From contig NC_135561.1 in assembly GCF_964340395.1 (NCBI RefSeq), forward strand, positions 21,880,486 through 21,944,485: a stretch of 64,000 bases of DNA, in the 5' to 3' direction. How positions within the stretch are numbered: position 1 is the first letter of the stretch; each line of letters opens with the position of its first letter. Positions 49,801 through 61,720 of this stretch are shown piece after piece. This stretch comes from Glandiceps talaboti. Its lineage: Eukaryota > Hemichordata > Enteropneusta > Spengelidae. The notes under the pieces are model-generated. The model was not told the origin of the DNA and searched no databases. It saw only the letters and a program-made list of their open reading frames with translations. Made by a program: the position numbers and the translations under genes.

Positions 49801-50276
49801 CAGGGCGCCCTACAATGTTCATTTTTCTAACACATACAGCATTGTTTTTCTTAAAGTTTTGTCATATATAAAACTCTAAACTTGGTAAAATACTAAAAGT
49901 ACACTTAGGACTAATCCATTATGGCTGTAGGGGGCAATGGGTGATTGTATATAGATTGACAGGCAGTTTAAAAGAACTTAACCTTGGATTTTTTTCTTCT
50001 ACCGAATTGTGTGGAACACTATAGTTTTATTCAAAGTGTATGCACTCCTTGAATACAATAGATCAACTATTCTAAATTTAGAACTGATTCACTTAATTAT
50101 CAAGTTTTTGGACAGGACCCTTTATTTCATGGCTTATTTGGTGAAAATTACCAACAGTGATGCTGAAATTCATATACTGTGTTACACAAAAACTGGATAC
50201 AAACATTCCGCATTGATAATTGAGACCCGCACATACTTAGAAATAAATAAAAAAAAGACCTTGATATTTGTTTTAA
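49801..50276. other. 3' flank of the transposase-like gene
   Basis: AT-rich, no gene seen. A 125-codon plus-strand frame (50009-50386) overlaps the antisense of the poly(A) region of the neighbouring gene and has no motif. Confidence 0.45.
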
Positions 50277-50291
50277 TTTATTTACTTTATT
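50277..50291 (-). promoter_or_regulatory. Two candidate poly(A) signals
   Basis: AATAAA twice on the minus strand, about 125-140 bp after the stop codon of exon H, a usual 3' UTR distance. Confidence 0.5.
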
Positions 50292-50413
50292 ACAAATTAC
50301 AAATTACAATCAAGTATAAAGTGGTGTACATAATTTACACATATTTTACAAATTTGTACACACTACCACAATCTTTAATGAGTTAGCCTTGTAGCAAAGT
50401 GCCCAATCTACAT

Positions 50414-50717
50414 TTATTTACAGGATTTATTTTGTTTGACTGCCGCAACATTTTTTGGATGAGTTTTTATATGATGCTCATCCAGAACACATTTGTACCT
50501 TTTCAGTACATCTGGAATTGAGATAAAAATTTTCATTGACATGTTTATGGTGTGATGTATCGCTTCCAACCCACTTTCCCCCCCAAAAAAACCAACCCTA
50601 CTCTGGTTGCTTTGATTTGGTTCATGACATGACTTTCCAGTATGTGGAGTATTGGAAACACAGTTTGTTTTGGGAAATTTTCTCTATAGTACTCCAACAG
50701 ACCAACTATGTTTATAC
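50414..50717 (-). CDS. Transposase-like gene last exon H (second frame break)
   Basis: Acceptor cttaacag. Encodes INIVGLLEYYRENFPKQTVF-PILHILESHVMN ... RVGLVFLGG, then after a one-base frame change near a ttttttt-ggggggg tract (about 50570-50595) EAIHHTINMSMKIFISIPDV ... and TAA at 50414-50416. In relatives the equivalent reads LGEQG-x-E-S-I-H, giving the candidate catalytic Glu. The homopolymers make an indel error plausible. TTTATT words at 50277-50282 and 50286-50291 are AATAAA on this strand. Confidence 0.68.
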
Positions 50718-51847
50718 CTGTTAAGAAAACAAACAAAAAACTTGTGAGATAACATTAAAATATGTTTGGAGTGTTGAAACTACATGTAACTTTTTGTCAT
50801 TAGCAATGTAAAAACTCCAACTCCAACATCATGCTAAATAATATGTCCAATGATTAGTATCTGTGTGTAGTCTAGCAAGCAACAAAACAAAAGAGTTAAT
50901 GTATGAACAAATGTCAGTTTACTTACTTCATGTATTTCAATGACAACAACTTGTTTAGTTTAACTGGAAAAGATAAACATGTAAAATTAAGTAAACAAAT
51001 ATTTCTAGTAACCAACAAATTTGAAAACTAACTCCAGAATAAATAATGCTGTAACAACTCAGAAACAAAACAAAACAAAACAGATTAGTCATATATAGTA
51101 ATTAGTATTGCTCTAAATAATCACCAAGTGTTGTGATTTCCTCATCTGTCAGTCTCCTACTAACTGAGTATACCCTGTGACATGCCCCAAACAGATTGAA
51201 TAAAGGCAGGTACTTCTCTCTAATTCTCTCAGCATCACTTTCCATATCTTCACACACAGCTTTAGTACAGTGTACTATACTGTCTACAATAAGCTTGATA
51301 TTTTCAGTCTATAACAACATAAGAAAACAACATTAATATAGTGAGTGTAAATGGAAATAGTTACTACTCTGCTGACAAGTTGAATGGAGTACTGGTACTG
51401 TTTACCTAAAAAGTGCAAAATGATTTAAAACAACGAACCATACATAATAAAACAGAAAAACAAGAACCATGATGCATGGCATTGTGTAGGGACAGCATAC
51501 AACACCGTCACTTTTAACAACAACAACAACAATAACAACAACACCAACAGCAGCAACAACAACACAATAACAACATTAGTATGAATTTATAGACATCTAT
51601 AGATTCCAAACAAAAACTATTAGTAGAAAGTCAAGATGATTACTACTATTAGACACCTTGGAACATTTGTCGACGTGATTGCCGATAAAAGACCTGCTGT
51701 GGTAAGCTTGGCGACAGACATTGATTTTGTTAAGGGTTTTGTCAAGATTGTGAACAACAAATCCAGCTTTTTTTGGCAGGCTAGACTTAATATTTTCAGC
51801 TTCTTTTCTCTGTAAAAGGATAAAATGTAATGAGTTATTTGCATATC

Positions 51848-51894
<47 letters not shown>

Positions 51895-54800
51895 AATTCA
51901 GTTAATAACCATTTCAACTGCATTGTTTTCAAGTGACCTCTTTTCTTCTGAAAGCTTCTTTATCAAGAAGACGGTAGGGTTTTTCTCACTGACTTCACTT
52001 TCAGAGTCACTATCGTTGTCGTCATCATCATCATCATCATCATCATCAGAGTTGTCATTCATGAAGAGTCGCTGAATTTCATGTTCACAGTCTTGTCCCC
52101 TTTCTTCATCGGAGCAAGCACTCTCTTCCAGAGCAACTGCCTGCTCCAACATGGAGACATATGTGTCAAAATGTGCAGGCTTGACAAGAGGCTCATCAAT
52201 TTCTCCTTGACTTTGTTGGTAGCAGAATATCTTTAAGTCAAGATGTGCACATTCATTCTCGAGTAGATTGAAAAACTTGAGGAACAGCCCCAAGCTTATA
52301 TGAAGACCTGGTATGGCAACCTGAAAATTACAAACAACTGTCAAATTAGTTCACTGTCATGCTTGACTTTGAAAAAATCTGCAACAAAATAGGAAAATGA
52401 AATTACTATTTTTTTACAACTACTGGTCTGAATTTTTGATGAGTTTATCCTCAATATTGTTTTCAATAGGAAGGAAACAGGAACTTTTGCATACTGTTTT
52501 ACAGTACATGCAACTAGTTGTTGTTTTTCAAATACAACCAGCAACAAGCAAACATTTAAAAAAGGAAATGTGAAAGTAAACAAATGAATTGGATTAAGAA
52601 ATACTTGGCACAGTATGTTACAACTTTCAGAGAATTGTGTTCTATTTCATGGTTTGATAACAGTTTTATACCCTCTTTATACAGTAGCTCACATTGACAA
52701 ACAAAATTAAAGTTCTCCTAGCATCTCCTGTACACATAAAGAGGACATAAAACTGTTCATCTCAAACCATCAAATGTAATACAAATCTCTGTACATGTAG
52801 TTCCTGGATCTTGTGTCAAGTGTTATTAATTCAATTCATTTATTTACCTCCCATCTTTGCCATGCTTGTTTGTCACTGATTGTAAGGATAGCCACCATGG
52901 TTTCTCCCTCATAGGTATAACTCTTGCTGTAAAGATACACAAAAATTTGATGAAATAAATTGTTGTGCGTACTCTATTCAGTGGTATATCAAAGAGTGGC
53001 CTGCTTATGCAATTGTGAAATTTTGCAGCATCACTTCTACGACTTCCAGCCTGAACATATTGCTCGTGGTCACGCTTGATGTCTTCGAGACTTCTCTGTT
53101 CTATATTCTCTCTGTCATCTGGGGGTGTTGAAGCAAGGTCTTTGGTAATATAGCACCCTAAGCAATAGTATTTTCCTATGTTTATCAAAAATACAATTTA
53201 TTTCAATAATGTAAATATGTAATGGCAATTGAATAAATCATGGATTAAAATCAAGAGAGAAATCAAATAATTATGAATGACATTACCCATCTTACCACTG
53301 GCACCTGAGAGGCAATATACAGTTGATAGGTAAGCGTAATCTCCAACAAGAAATAGAACACATTTACATTACATTGTCTGTAGATTGAAAAGACACACAA
53401 AAAAGTTCATTATTACAAGTGAAGTAAATGATAATACTTTACACTGATGCAATAGATATTACATGATTGAATTAGGGAAGGGGTGTTTAGGATTAAATAT
53501 CATCACCAATTTGTCTTTTCTTCCAGTGTTGCTAGGAAGTTTACAATCACCAAGACTGAATAAAACCGAAATTTTCAGAACCCTAGTAAGCATTGAATCA
53601 GAAGATGACCATGCATTTACACAGCAAAAAATCTACAGGCAGACTACAGGACATATGGTACATATCTGTATCAGCCTGGTCCTGTGCAAAACATGTACAT
53701 TATTGTCAGACATCAGAGATGTATTAACAGACATACCACATGTCTTTGGTAAAGTATACTAGTATCACACACAGGTACTGTCATATGTGAAAATACATAC
53801 TCTGTGACACACCTGTCTGCACATTAATGTAAAGGACATGTTACGTACCCACTGCAATGTAGCCACAATTCTGTTGACAAACCTGTATTGAGAACTCTGT
53901 TGACAGATCTGTGGCTACAGCTGTTGACAAACTTGTATCCACAAGTCTGTTGACAAACCTGTATCCACAAGTCTGTTAACAAACCTGTATCCACAAGTCT
54001 GTTAACAAACCTGTATCCACAAGTCTGTTGACAAACCTGTATCCACAAGTCTGTTAACAAACCTGTATCCACAAGTCTGTTAACAAACCTGTATCCACAA
54101 GTCTGTTAACAAACCTGTATCCACAAGTCTGTTAACAAACCTGTATCCACAAGTCTGTTAACAAACCTGTATCCACAAGTCTGTTAACAAACCTGTATCC
54201 ACAAGTCTGTTGACAAACCTGTGGCTACATCTCTGTTGACATGTATCCACAGCTATGTTGACAAACCTGTAGCTACAGCTATGTTGACAAACCTGTGGCT
54301 ACAGCTCTGTTGACAAACCTGTGGCTACAGCTATGTTGACAAACATGTATCCACAGCTATGTTGACAAACATGTATCCACAGCTATGTTGACAAACCTGT
54401 AGCTACAGCTCTGCTACAACACTTTGCCATCTTAACTGACAGACCTGTGTAACAGAATGATGCATGATACAAACCTGATACAAATCGGACATTTAATTTT
54501 TTTTTTCAATATCACAGTATATAGTGTATGTATATATTAGTTTGTATTTTACACTTTCTTTTATTACTTACTTCCAAAATGATCCATCTAGCCTTGCAAC
54601 TTGTTGTGAGTTCACCTGGTAGGCTAACTTCAAATTCTGGAATGTCTCTGGTGCAGAGAATATGTTAAATATAATGGTGTTGTCAACAGAGTTGATTGCC
54701 TTCACATTGCACACCTGGAAGACAGTCTTTGTGGACCCTTGACCCTTGTCCCCACCAACCTTTAGCCAGATTTCATCTGCAGGAATCACACCTTCATGCC

Positions 54801-55543
54801 AGTAGAGTTCTGCTTCTCTGCAATAGTAACTTGATTATTTATAACAGAGGAAAGTCCCCTGCTCAAGACAACAGTTATGCAATATTGTACAGAATCATAT
54901 AATATTATGTTTTAGGGGAGAGATCAATAGTTCAATGGAGGATAAAAAAAATACATTCTTTTACTTTGGGGGTTGAACTATTTAGTTCTCATCCTACAAA
55001 ATCAATTTCACTAGGAGTCTGTTTGTACCCCTAAAAGCAAATATTTCTAACAAGTGTCGTCAAATTCAGATATGGAAGAATTTTCACTATAGTACATATA
55101 AATACATGGAACTAAAGTACAGTAAGGTGTCAATAAAAGAGCTATATAATTGTCTTCCTCACTACATGCTAGTAATCTATTCATAGCACTGCAGACTATT
55201 ACATACTGGGTTTATATTCATGTCATTACAAACTGCTAAGTACTGAGTTAGAGGGGAGTGGGGAGGGGATGCGAGGCCTTACTAAAGTTTTTTTATCCTA
55301 CATTGAACTATTGATCTTGCCCCTTACCTGTCTAAGTTTGCCAACCTGTTGAAAACTACTGCTGTTAAATCTTCAATGGAAACACAAGGAGAAAATCTAA
55401 TTTCACTGCTTTTCTTGCCATCTGGCCCTTTAACCATGAAAGTGAAAGGTAGTTTTTCTGCCAGCAGACAATTGTTCTTATCTTTTATGCTTGCTCTGTC
55501 TTTGTGTTCACTTTCAATTTCAATTTTCCATTGTTTCAGCCAC
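50414..55543 (-). CDS. Uncharacterised multi-exon gene, transposase-like, two frame breaks
   Basis: Eight exons (A-H) on the minus strand: 55543-55328, 54817-54572, 53377-53296, 53175-52973, 52320 to about 51910, 51809-51657, 51308-51125, 50717-50414 (stop TAA). Together they read WLKQWKIEIE ... YWHEGVIPADEIWLKVGGDK ... GDYAYLSTVYCLSGASGKYY ... FDIPLNR-VAIPGLHISLGLF ... RQAYHSRSFIGNHVDKC ... LTDEEITTLG ... YYRENFPKQTVFPILHILES ... EAIHHTIN. I recognise the string of motifs as a family of uncharacterised, often multicopy proteins in cnidarians, amphioxus and other invertebrates; no function is known to me. VGGDK, VGDY and the Glu of EAIHH could be a D-D-E triad with a CLGC zinc-knuckle-like pair, so I infer transposase ancestry. 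Frame breaks in exons C and H mean pseudogene, indel error or a recently dead copy. 5' exons above 55543 not found. Confidence 0.65.
51125..51308 (-). CDS. Transposase-like gene exon G
   Basis: Acceptor gttatag, donor cttg|gtgatt, 184 nt. Encodes TENIKLIVDSIVHCTKAVCE ... YLPLFNLFGACHRVYSVSRR-LTDEEITTL. No ATG-initiated frame; recognised by splice phase and the LTDEEI motif. Confidence 0.72.
51657..51809 (-). CDS. Transposase-like gene exon F
   Basis: Acceptor ttttacag, donor caag|gtgtct, 51 codons, phase 0 at both ends. Encodes RKEAENIKSSLPKKAGFVVH-NLDKTLNKINVCRQAYHSRS-FIGNHVDKCSK. QAYH-x-x-x-F-x-GNHV-x-KC is a hallmark of the family. The frame lacks an ATG, so simple ORF searches miss it. 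Confidence 0.75.
51850..51893. repeat. (GA)n microsatellite
   Basis: About 22 pure ga units immediately beyond exon E, in the E-F intron. Confidence 0.97.
51910..52320 (-). CDS. Transposase-like gene exon E
   Basis: Acceptor ttttcag|gttgcc. Begins VAIPGLHISLGLFLKFFNLL and includes a run of ten Asp residues (52018-52047) before a Glu/Lys-rich part. The open frame runs to TGA at 51898. Exon F needs phase 0, and possible donors (gca|gttgaa or atg|gttatt) are weak, so the 3' border is approximate. Confidence 0.65.
52973..53175 (-). CDS. Transposase-like gene exon D
   Basis: Acceptor acatag, donor aga|gtacgc. Encodes GKYYCLGCYITKDLASTPPD ... RSLEDIKRDHEQYVQAGSRR ... ISRPLFDIPLNR. C-x-x-C after the SGASG motif is a typical zinc-knuckle-like pair in transposases. 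Ends in phase 0. Confidence 0.75.
53296..53377 (-). CDS. Transposase-like gene exon C (VGDY motif, 1-nt deficit)
   Basis: Acceptor ctacag, donor agtg|gtaaga, 82 nt. From the acceptor, exon B's phase gives KQCNVNVF; from the donor, exon D's phase requires VGDYAYLSTVYCLSGASG. The two frames differ by one base, so the exon is one nucleotide short (82 instead of 83) around 53345-53356. Both ends match the family on their own frame. Confidence 0.65.
53860..54425. repeat. 26-bp minisatellite in intron B-C
   Basis: About 20 units of AACCTGTATCCACAAGTCTG + TTAACA or TTGACA; units at both edges carry 'gtggctacagct' variants while the centre is homogeneous. The 82-codon minus-strand frame is repeat-derived. 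Confidence 0.93.
54572..54817 (-). CDS. Transposase-like gene exon B (VGGDKG motif)
   Basis: Acceptor attgcag, donor ggaa|gtaagt. Encodes REAELYWHEGVIPADEIWLK-VGGDKGQGSTKTVFQVCNV ... FSAPETFQNLKLAYQV ... LDGSFW. The Asp of GGD is the candidate first acidic catalytic residue. Read-through would stop at once (TAA), supporting splicing here. Confidence 0.75.
55328..55543 (-). CDS. Transposase-like gene exon A
   Basis: Acceptor ttttcag, donor cag|gtaagg. Encodes WLKQWKIEIESEHKDRASIK ... LPFTFMVKGPDGKKSSEIRF ... VSIEDLTAVVFNRLANLD and ends with two bases of an Arg codon. Not the N-terminus; earlier exons are missing or unrecognised. Confidence 0.7.
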
Positions 55544-55899
55544 CTGAAAACAAATACACATTCATGTATGTTTTATCAAAGCAAAGAAGGTCCAAGTTCA
55601 CCTGTTACACAGATTTGTAATATTTTGTATAAGTAGATCCAAATATTGGGACCTATTGAATTGAATATGGAGATTGTCTTCAGCAAATGACCATATTTAA
55701 TGTACATAGTCTATATCCATAACTATATCTCTACATATCTATAAATACCTCCTTAATTTTCGCAAACTACTCCAAGACATCCCTATATATCTGTTTTTAA
55801 CAGAACACCGACAGTGTCTAGTACAGATGGTACATATTCCTGGAGTACGGCTTCATGACTTTCTTTCTGGAGGGACATTAATTCCTTTCTTTGAACAGC
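55544..55899. other. No further exon recognised
   Basis: Where the 5' exons of the transposase-like gene would be expected. AT-rich with many short tata words; nothing conserved recognised. Confidence 0.45.
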
Positions 55900-56345
55900 T
55901 ATATGTATGCCATTGTATGTTGCCCCTGTACCAAGTTTGAAAAAATACCGCCAATGGCTTTGTAGCATAACTGTACAGTTTTTAAAAAAATGTTTATCCA
56001 TATGCTAGTCCATGCCAACGATCGGTGTTCATTTGCTGAATGCCTATCCAGTTGCTGATCTAACCATGTCAATTTGTTTGATGATACGATCCAATATGGC
56101 CTCCTAGCAGCCATTTTGTTTGCGAATTTTCCCTGCCCAAAGCCATAACTCAGACATGCTTGAACAGATCTCATTCAAAGTTGGTAGTAGGACAGTGTTC
56201 TATGACATACATGTGCATATCCATTTTCATCATGATACAATCCAATATGGCTGCCTGGCAGCCATTTTGTTTGCGAATTATCCATGTCCAAAGCCATAAC
56301 TCAGACATGCTTGAACAAATGTGTACAGCCAACAAGTGAGTGCAT
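55900..56345. repeat. Head-to-head copies of the 2.1-kb dispersed repeat
   Basis: 55900-55960 is the reverse complement of the 'caaacttggtacaggggcaa' part of 2205-2260, while 56066-56345 is a forward copy of the gatacgatccaatatgg / cagacatgcttgaacag part with about two tandem units. About 100 bp of other sequence lies between. Confidence 0.85.
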
Positions 56346-57599
56346 ACTCTCTACACTAGATTTGAACATTCTTGTACCTGCACAGTGAAGACGTACAGTA
56401 AAAAGACCTGTTTTCAACCTTAATTTGTATACATGTATGGCTTATTCATTTATTGTCCATTATCAAATACAACTTAGGTCTTTGCTAGTATCTTTATATT
56501 TGATCTTTACCGTTACCCATTGGATCAAAATGTATTTATTTCATCTATTAGTCACACAGTAATAAAGTATTGGGGGGGGGGGTGTCCATATATCTCATAT
56601 GATGGCTTGTTCTCAAATATTATAATCCTCCCCTTGATATTTGCAAAAACAGTTTACTAGACTCGTATATCGTAAATTACTTTTTAAGTGTGGAATAACT
56701 GGGTAGTTGATTTTCTATCAAAAAATAATTTTATTATCAACTTATGTTTTGTTGCCATCCTGAGGTAATATGTCATTGTTTTGGCAGCCTATGATATATT
56801 AACTCCACTAGCTTTAAACACTGACATTTATTTTAAATTTGTTTCTTTCTTTCAGATTATGGGTACAGATGTGTTGTATGAGCGGGTTTTAGTCTATGAC
56901 TGAAAAGCCATCACTATATGACTAATAGCCTTCCGTGAGGATGCCCTCAGTGGGGAGAGGAGATGACTATGTATTCTGATGTACATTTAAGCTGCTACTT
57001 CCCAGGACGGACTATGAAGAGCGGGTATATGGAAGACAAGACAAGACAAACTCCATATATACGCAGCCAGACATAATCAGCAACAACCAAGTTCTGCCTG
57101 ATCGTAGTCAGACAAGGTCGAACAAATAACATTGATCCTACATATTCACATAGTCTCTGATAATACAACAGATACACCAATACATACACAATTCAATTTC
57201 ATCCCTAAGATGACAGCCCCTGAAGAACAACAAAGATTTGGAATTTGCAAACTAAACAGAGGGGGAACAGCAGATCAAACATTTGATCAGTCAGACAAGG
57301 TCAAATAAATATTCAAGTGTTACATGATCAGGTTAACGAAATTGCAACCCAAAAGACAACAAGAACATCAAAAACCTGCACCTATTACCTCCTTTTGGGA
57401 GGGAAGTCTATCATTTCAATGTAGATGGACAGAGAGCTAGCTTTAATGCCTACTACAAATTTGGAATCGTAAACAAACCTTATTATAAAAACCTAATGCG
57501 ATGGCTGGAATGAACCAGGAGCTTTGGAAACCTCAACTAAGTGGATGGAATGTGTGCTTCCAGATATGAAAAGATCTGCAACCTGTGGGAAACAGAACA
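56346..57599. other. No gene seen
   Basis: Contains a g-run at 56570-56582, two copies of 'cagacaaggtc(g)aa(a)taaa' (about 57111 and 57293) and no recognisable coding motif. Confidence 0.45.
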
Positions 57600-60500
57600 C
57601 AATTGTGATATAATGGACCCAAAAAACAACTGGCCACCGGTGCGAAACGGTCACACTGGTCAGTTAAAATATACAAAAAAACAGATCACTATCAGGTGCC
57701 ACAGTCACAGTGGCAATGAAAAACGACATGAAAAAAAAATAACCTTCTGGTATGAAATTGACAGTGCCAAGAATAAATCTATATGAAAAAAACAGGTCAC
57801 CTGTGTCAAACGAGCACAGTAGTGGTGTAAAAGTACATGTAAAAAAGATGGTCGCAATGCAAAACAGGCACACACAAAATGTGTGAATCTGCCACACTAA
57901 TATGTATATAAAATGAAACCGGCCACACTGTGAAACAAGCAATGTGCATGGTGACGTAAAAAAAAAAGCATGTAAAAAGCAGGCCACCAGTACAAGATGA
58001 GAAAAGTGGCAGGTATAAGGACACTTAAATAAAGTGGACACTGATGTGACACTGACATAGTGTCAACATTAAAAAGAGGCCAAGGTGCGAAAAAGGCAAT
58101 CATAATGCAAAAGGACATTAAAAACATGCTACGGTGCGAAACTGGCACACTAGTGTGGACATGAATTGAAACAGGCCACAGAGCTAAACAAGGAATGTGG
58201 TGACAAAAAAAGATATGTAAAAAGCAGGCCACCAGTGCAAAAATAGGAGTGGCAGGTAAAAGGACACTTATTTAAACAGGACACTGATAAGAAAACGACA
58301 GTGTCAATGTTAAAACCACGCCAAGGTGCAAAATAGACAATCATGATGTAAAAGAACATTGAAAAACAGTGCAAAACTGATGCACTAGTATGGACACAAA
58401 ATGAAACAGGCCACAGAGCTAAACAAGCAATGTGGCGACATAAAAAAAGACATGTAAAAAGAAGCCACCAGTGCAAAACTGGTATGGACAGAAAATAAAA
58501 CACCACAGTGAGATACAATCAGTGTGGCGATGTAAAAAATATGTAAAAAGCAGGCCACCAGTACAAAATGAGAAAAGTGGCAGGTAAAAGACACTGAAAT
58601 AAAGAGAAAACTGATGTAAAACTAACACAGTGTCAACAATAAAAACAGGCCAAGGTGTGTAAAAAGACATGTAAAAATCAGGCCACCAGTGCGAAACAGG
58701 CACACTGGTATGGACAGAAAATAAAACAGACCACAGTGAGATACAATCAGTGTGGTGATGTAAAAAATATGTAAAAAGCAGGCCACAAGTACAAAATGAG
58801 AAAAGTGGCAGGTAAAAGACACTGAAATAAAGAGAAAACTGATGTAAAACTAACACAGTGTCAACAATAAAAACAGGCCAAGGTGTGTAAAAAGACATGT
58901 AAAAATCAGGCCACCAGTGCGAAACAGGCACACTGGTATGGACAGAAAATAAAACAGACCACAGTGAGATACAATCAGTGTGGTGATGTAAAAAATATGT
59001 AAAAAGCAGGCCACAAGTACAAAATGAGAAAAGTGGCAGGTATAAGGACACTTGAATAAAGTGGACACTGATGTGAAGTCAACATGTAGTGTCAACATTA
59101 AAAACAGGCCAAGGTGCAAAACAGACAGTCACAATGTAAAAGGACATTAAAAACTGGCTACGGTGCAAAACGAGAAAAGTGGGAGGTGAGAGGACATGTC
59201 AATAAACAGAACACTGATGTGAAACCGACATAGTGTTAATGTTAAAAATAGACCAAGGTGTGAAACAAAGTGATAATGTAAAAGGACATTAAAAAACAGG
59301 CCACCAGTACGAAATAAGAAAAGTGGGAGATGAAATGACATGTATAAATAAACAGAACAATGATGTGAAATCGACAGTGTCAACGTTAAATCCATGCAAA
59401 GGTGCAAAACAGACAATCATGATGTAAAAGAACATTGAAAAACAGAGTACAGTGCAAAACTGATGCACTAGTATGGACACAAAATGAAACAGGCCACAGA
59501 GCTAAACAAGCAATGTGGCGACATAAAAAAGACATGTAAAAAGCAGGCCACCAGTGCAAAACTGGTATGGACAGAAAATAAAACACCACAGTGAGATACA
59601 ATCAGTGTGGCGATGTAAAAAATATGTAAAAAGCAGGCCACCAGTACAAAATGAGAAAAGTGGCAGGTAAAAGACACTGAAATAAAGAGAAAACTGATGT
59701 AAAACTAACACAGTGTCAACAATAAAAACAGGCCAAGGTGTGAAACAGACAATGATGATGTAAAAAATATGTAAAAAGCAGGCCACAAGTACAAAATGAG
59801 AAAAGTGGCAGGTAAAAGACACTGAAATAAAGAGAAAACTGATGTAAAACTAACACAGTGTCAACAATAAAAACAGGCCAAGGTGTGTAAAAAGACATGT
59901 AAAAATCAGGCCACCAGTGCGAAACAGGCACACTGGTATGGACAGAAAATAAAACAGACCACAGTGAGATACAATCAGTGTGGTGATGTAAAAAATATGT
60001 AAAAAGCAGGCCACAAGTACAAAATGAGAAAAGTGGCAGGTATAAGGACACTTGAATAAAGTGGACACTGATGTGAAGTCAACATGTAGTGTCAACATTA
60101 AAAACAGGCCAAGGTGCAAAACAGACAGTCACAATGTAAAAGGACATTAAAAACTGGCTACGGTGCAAAACGAGAAAAGTGGGAGGTGAGAGGACATGTC
60201 AATAAACAGAACACTGATGTGAAACCGACATAGTGTTAATGTTAAAAATAGACCAAGGTGTGAAACAGAGAGTGATAATGTAAAAGGACATTAAAAAACA
60301 GGCCACCAGTACGAAATAAGAAAAGTGGGAGATGAAATGACATGTATAAATAAACAGAACAATAAAGTGAAATCAACAGTGTCAACGTTAAATCCATGCA
60401 AAGGTGCAAAACAGACAATCATGATGTAAAAGAACATTGAAAAACAGCGTACAGTGCAAAACTGATGCACTAGTATGGACACAAAATGAAACAGGCCACA

Positions 60501-61720
60501 GAGCTAAACAAGCAATGTGGCGACATAAAAAAGACGTGTAAAAAGCAGGCCACCAGTGCGAAACAGGCACACTGGTATGGACAGAAAATAAAACACCACA
60601 GTGAGATACAATCAGTGTGGCGATGTAAAAAATATGTAAAAAGCAGGCCACCAGTACAAAATGAGAAGTGGCAGGTAAAAGACACTGAAATAAAGAGAAA
60701 ACTGATGTAAAACTAACAGTGTCAACAATAAAAACAGGCCAAGGTGTGAAACAGACAATGATGATGTAAAAAATATGTAAAAAGCAGGCCACCAGTACAA
60801 AATGAGAAAAAGTGGCAGGTATAAGGACACTTAAATAAAGTGGACACTGATGTGAAGTCAACATGTAGTGTCAACAATAAAAACAGGCCAAGGTGCAAAA
60901 CAGAGTCACAATGTGAAAGGACATTAAAAACTGGCTATGGTGCAAAACAAGAAAAGTGGGAGATGAAATGACATGTATAAATAAACAGAACAATGATATG
61001 AAACCGACATAGTGTCAACGTTAAAACCACGCCAAGGTGCAAAACAGACAATCATGATGTAAAAGAACATTGAAAAACAGAGTACAGTGCGAAACTGACA
61101 CACTAGTATGGACACAATATGAAACAGGCCACAGAGCTAAACAAGCAATGTGGCAACATAAAAAAGACATGTAAAAAGCAGGCCACCAGTGCGAAACAGG
61201 CACACTGGTATGGACAGAAAATAAAACACCACAGTGAGATACAATCAGTGTGGCGATGTAAAAAATATGTAAAAAGCAGGCCACCAGTGCAAAATGAGAA
61301 AAGTGGCAGGTAAAAGACACTGAAATAAAGAGAAAACTGATGTAAAACCAACACAGTGTCAACATTAAAAACAAGCCAAGGTGCAAAACAGACAGTCACA
61401 ATGTAAAAGGACAATAAAAACTGGCTATGGTGCAAAACAAGAAACGTGGAAGGCAAGAAGACACGTAAATAAACAGAACAATGATGTGAAATCGACATAG
61501 TGTCAACGTTAAAACCCCGCCAAGGTGCAAAACAGACAATCATGGTGTAAAAGAACATCGAAAAACAGAGTACAGTGCAAAACTGATGCACTAGTATGGA
61601 CACAAAATGAAACAGGCCACAGAGCTAAACAAGCAATGTGGCGACATAAAAAAGACAGGCCACCAGTGCAAAACAGTACATTGATGTGAAACCAACATGA
61701 TGTCAAGAATAAAAACAGAC
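57600..61720. repeat. 4-kb complex satellite with 1,000-bp higher-order repeat
   Basis: Built from diverged short units sharing 'gtaaaaagcaggccaccagt', 'gcgaaacaggcacactggta' and 'cagtgtcaacaataaaaac'. Longer blocks are duplicated: about 230 bp (58600-58840), and a block whose copies are exactly 1,000 bp apart (for example tataaggacacttgaataaa at 59041 and 60041). Phe/Cys/His-rich minus-strand frames recur with the same periods and are not genes. Confidence 0.93.

Noticed and set aside
53463-53762. 99-codon plus-strand frame
   Set aside because: Opposite strand to the transposase-like gene, in its B-C intron, with no recognisable motif.
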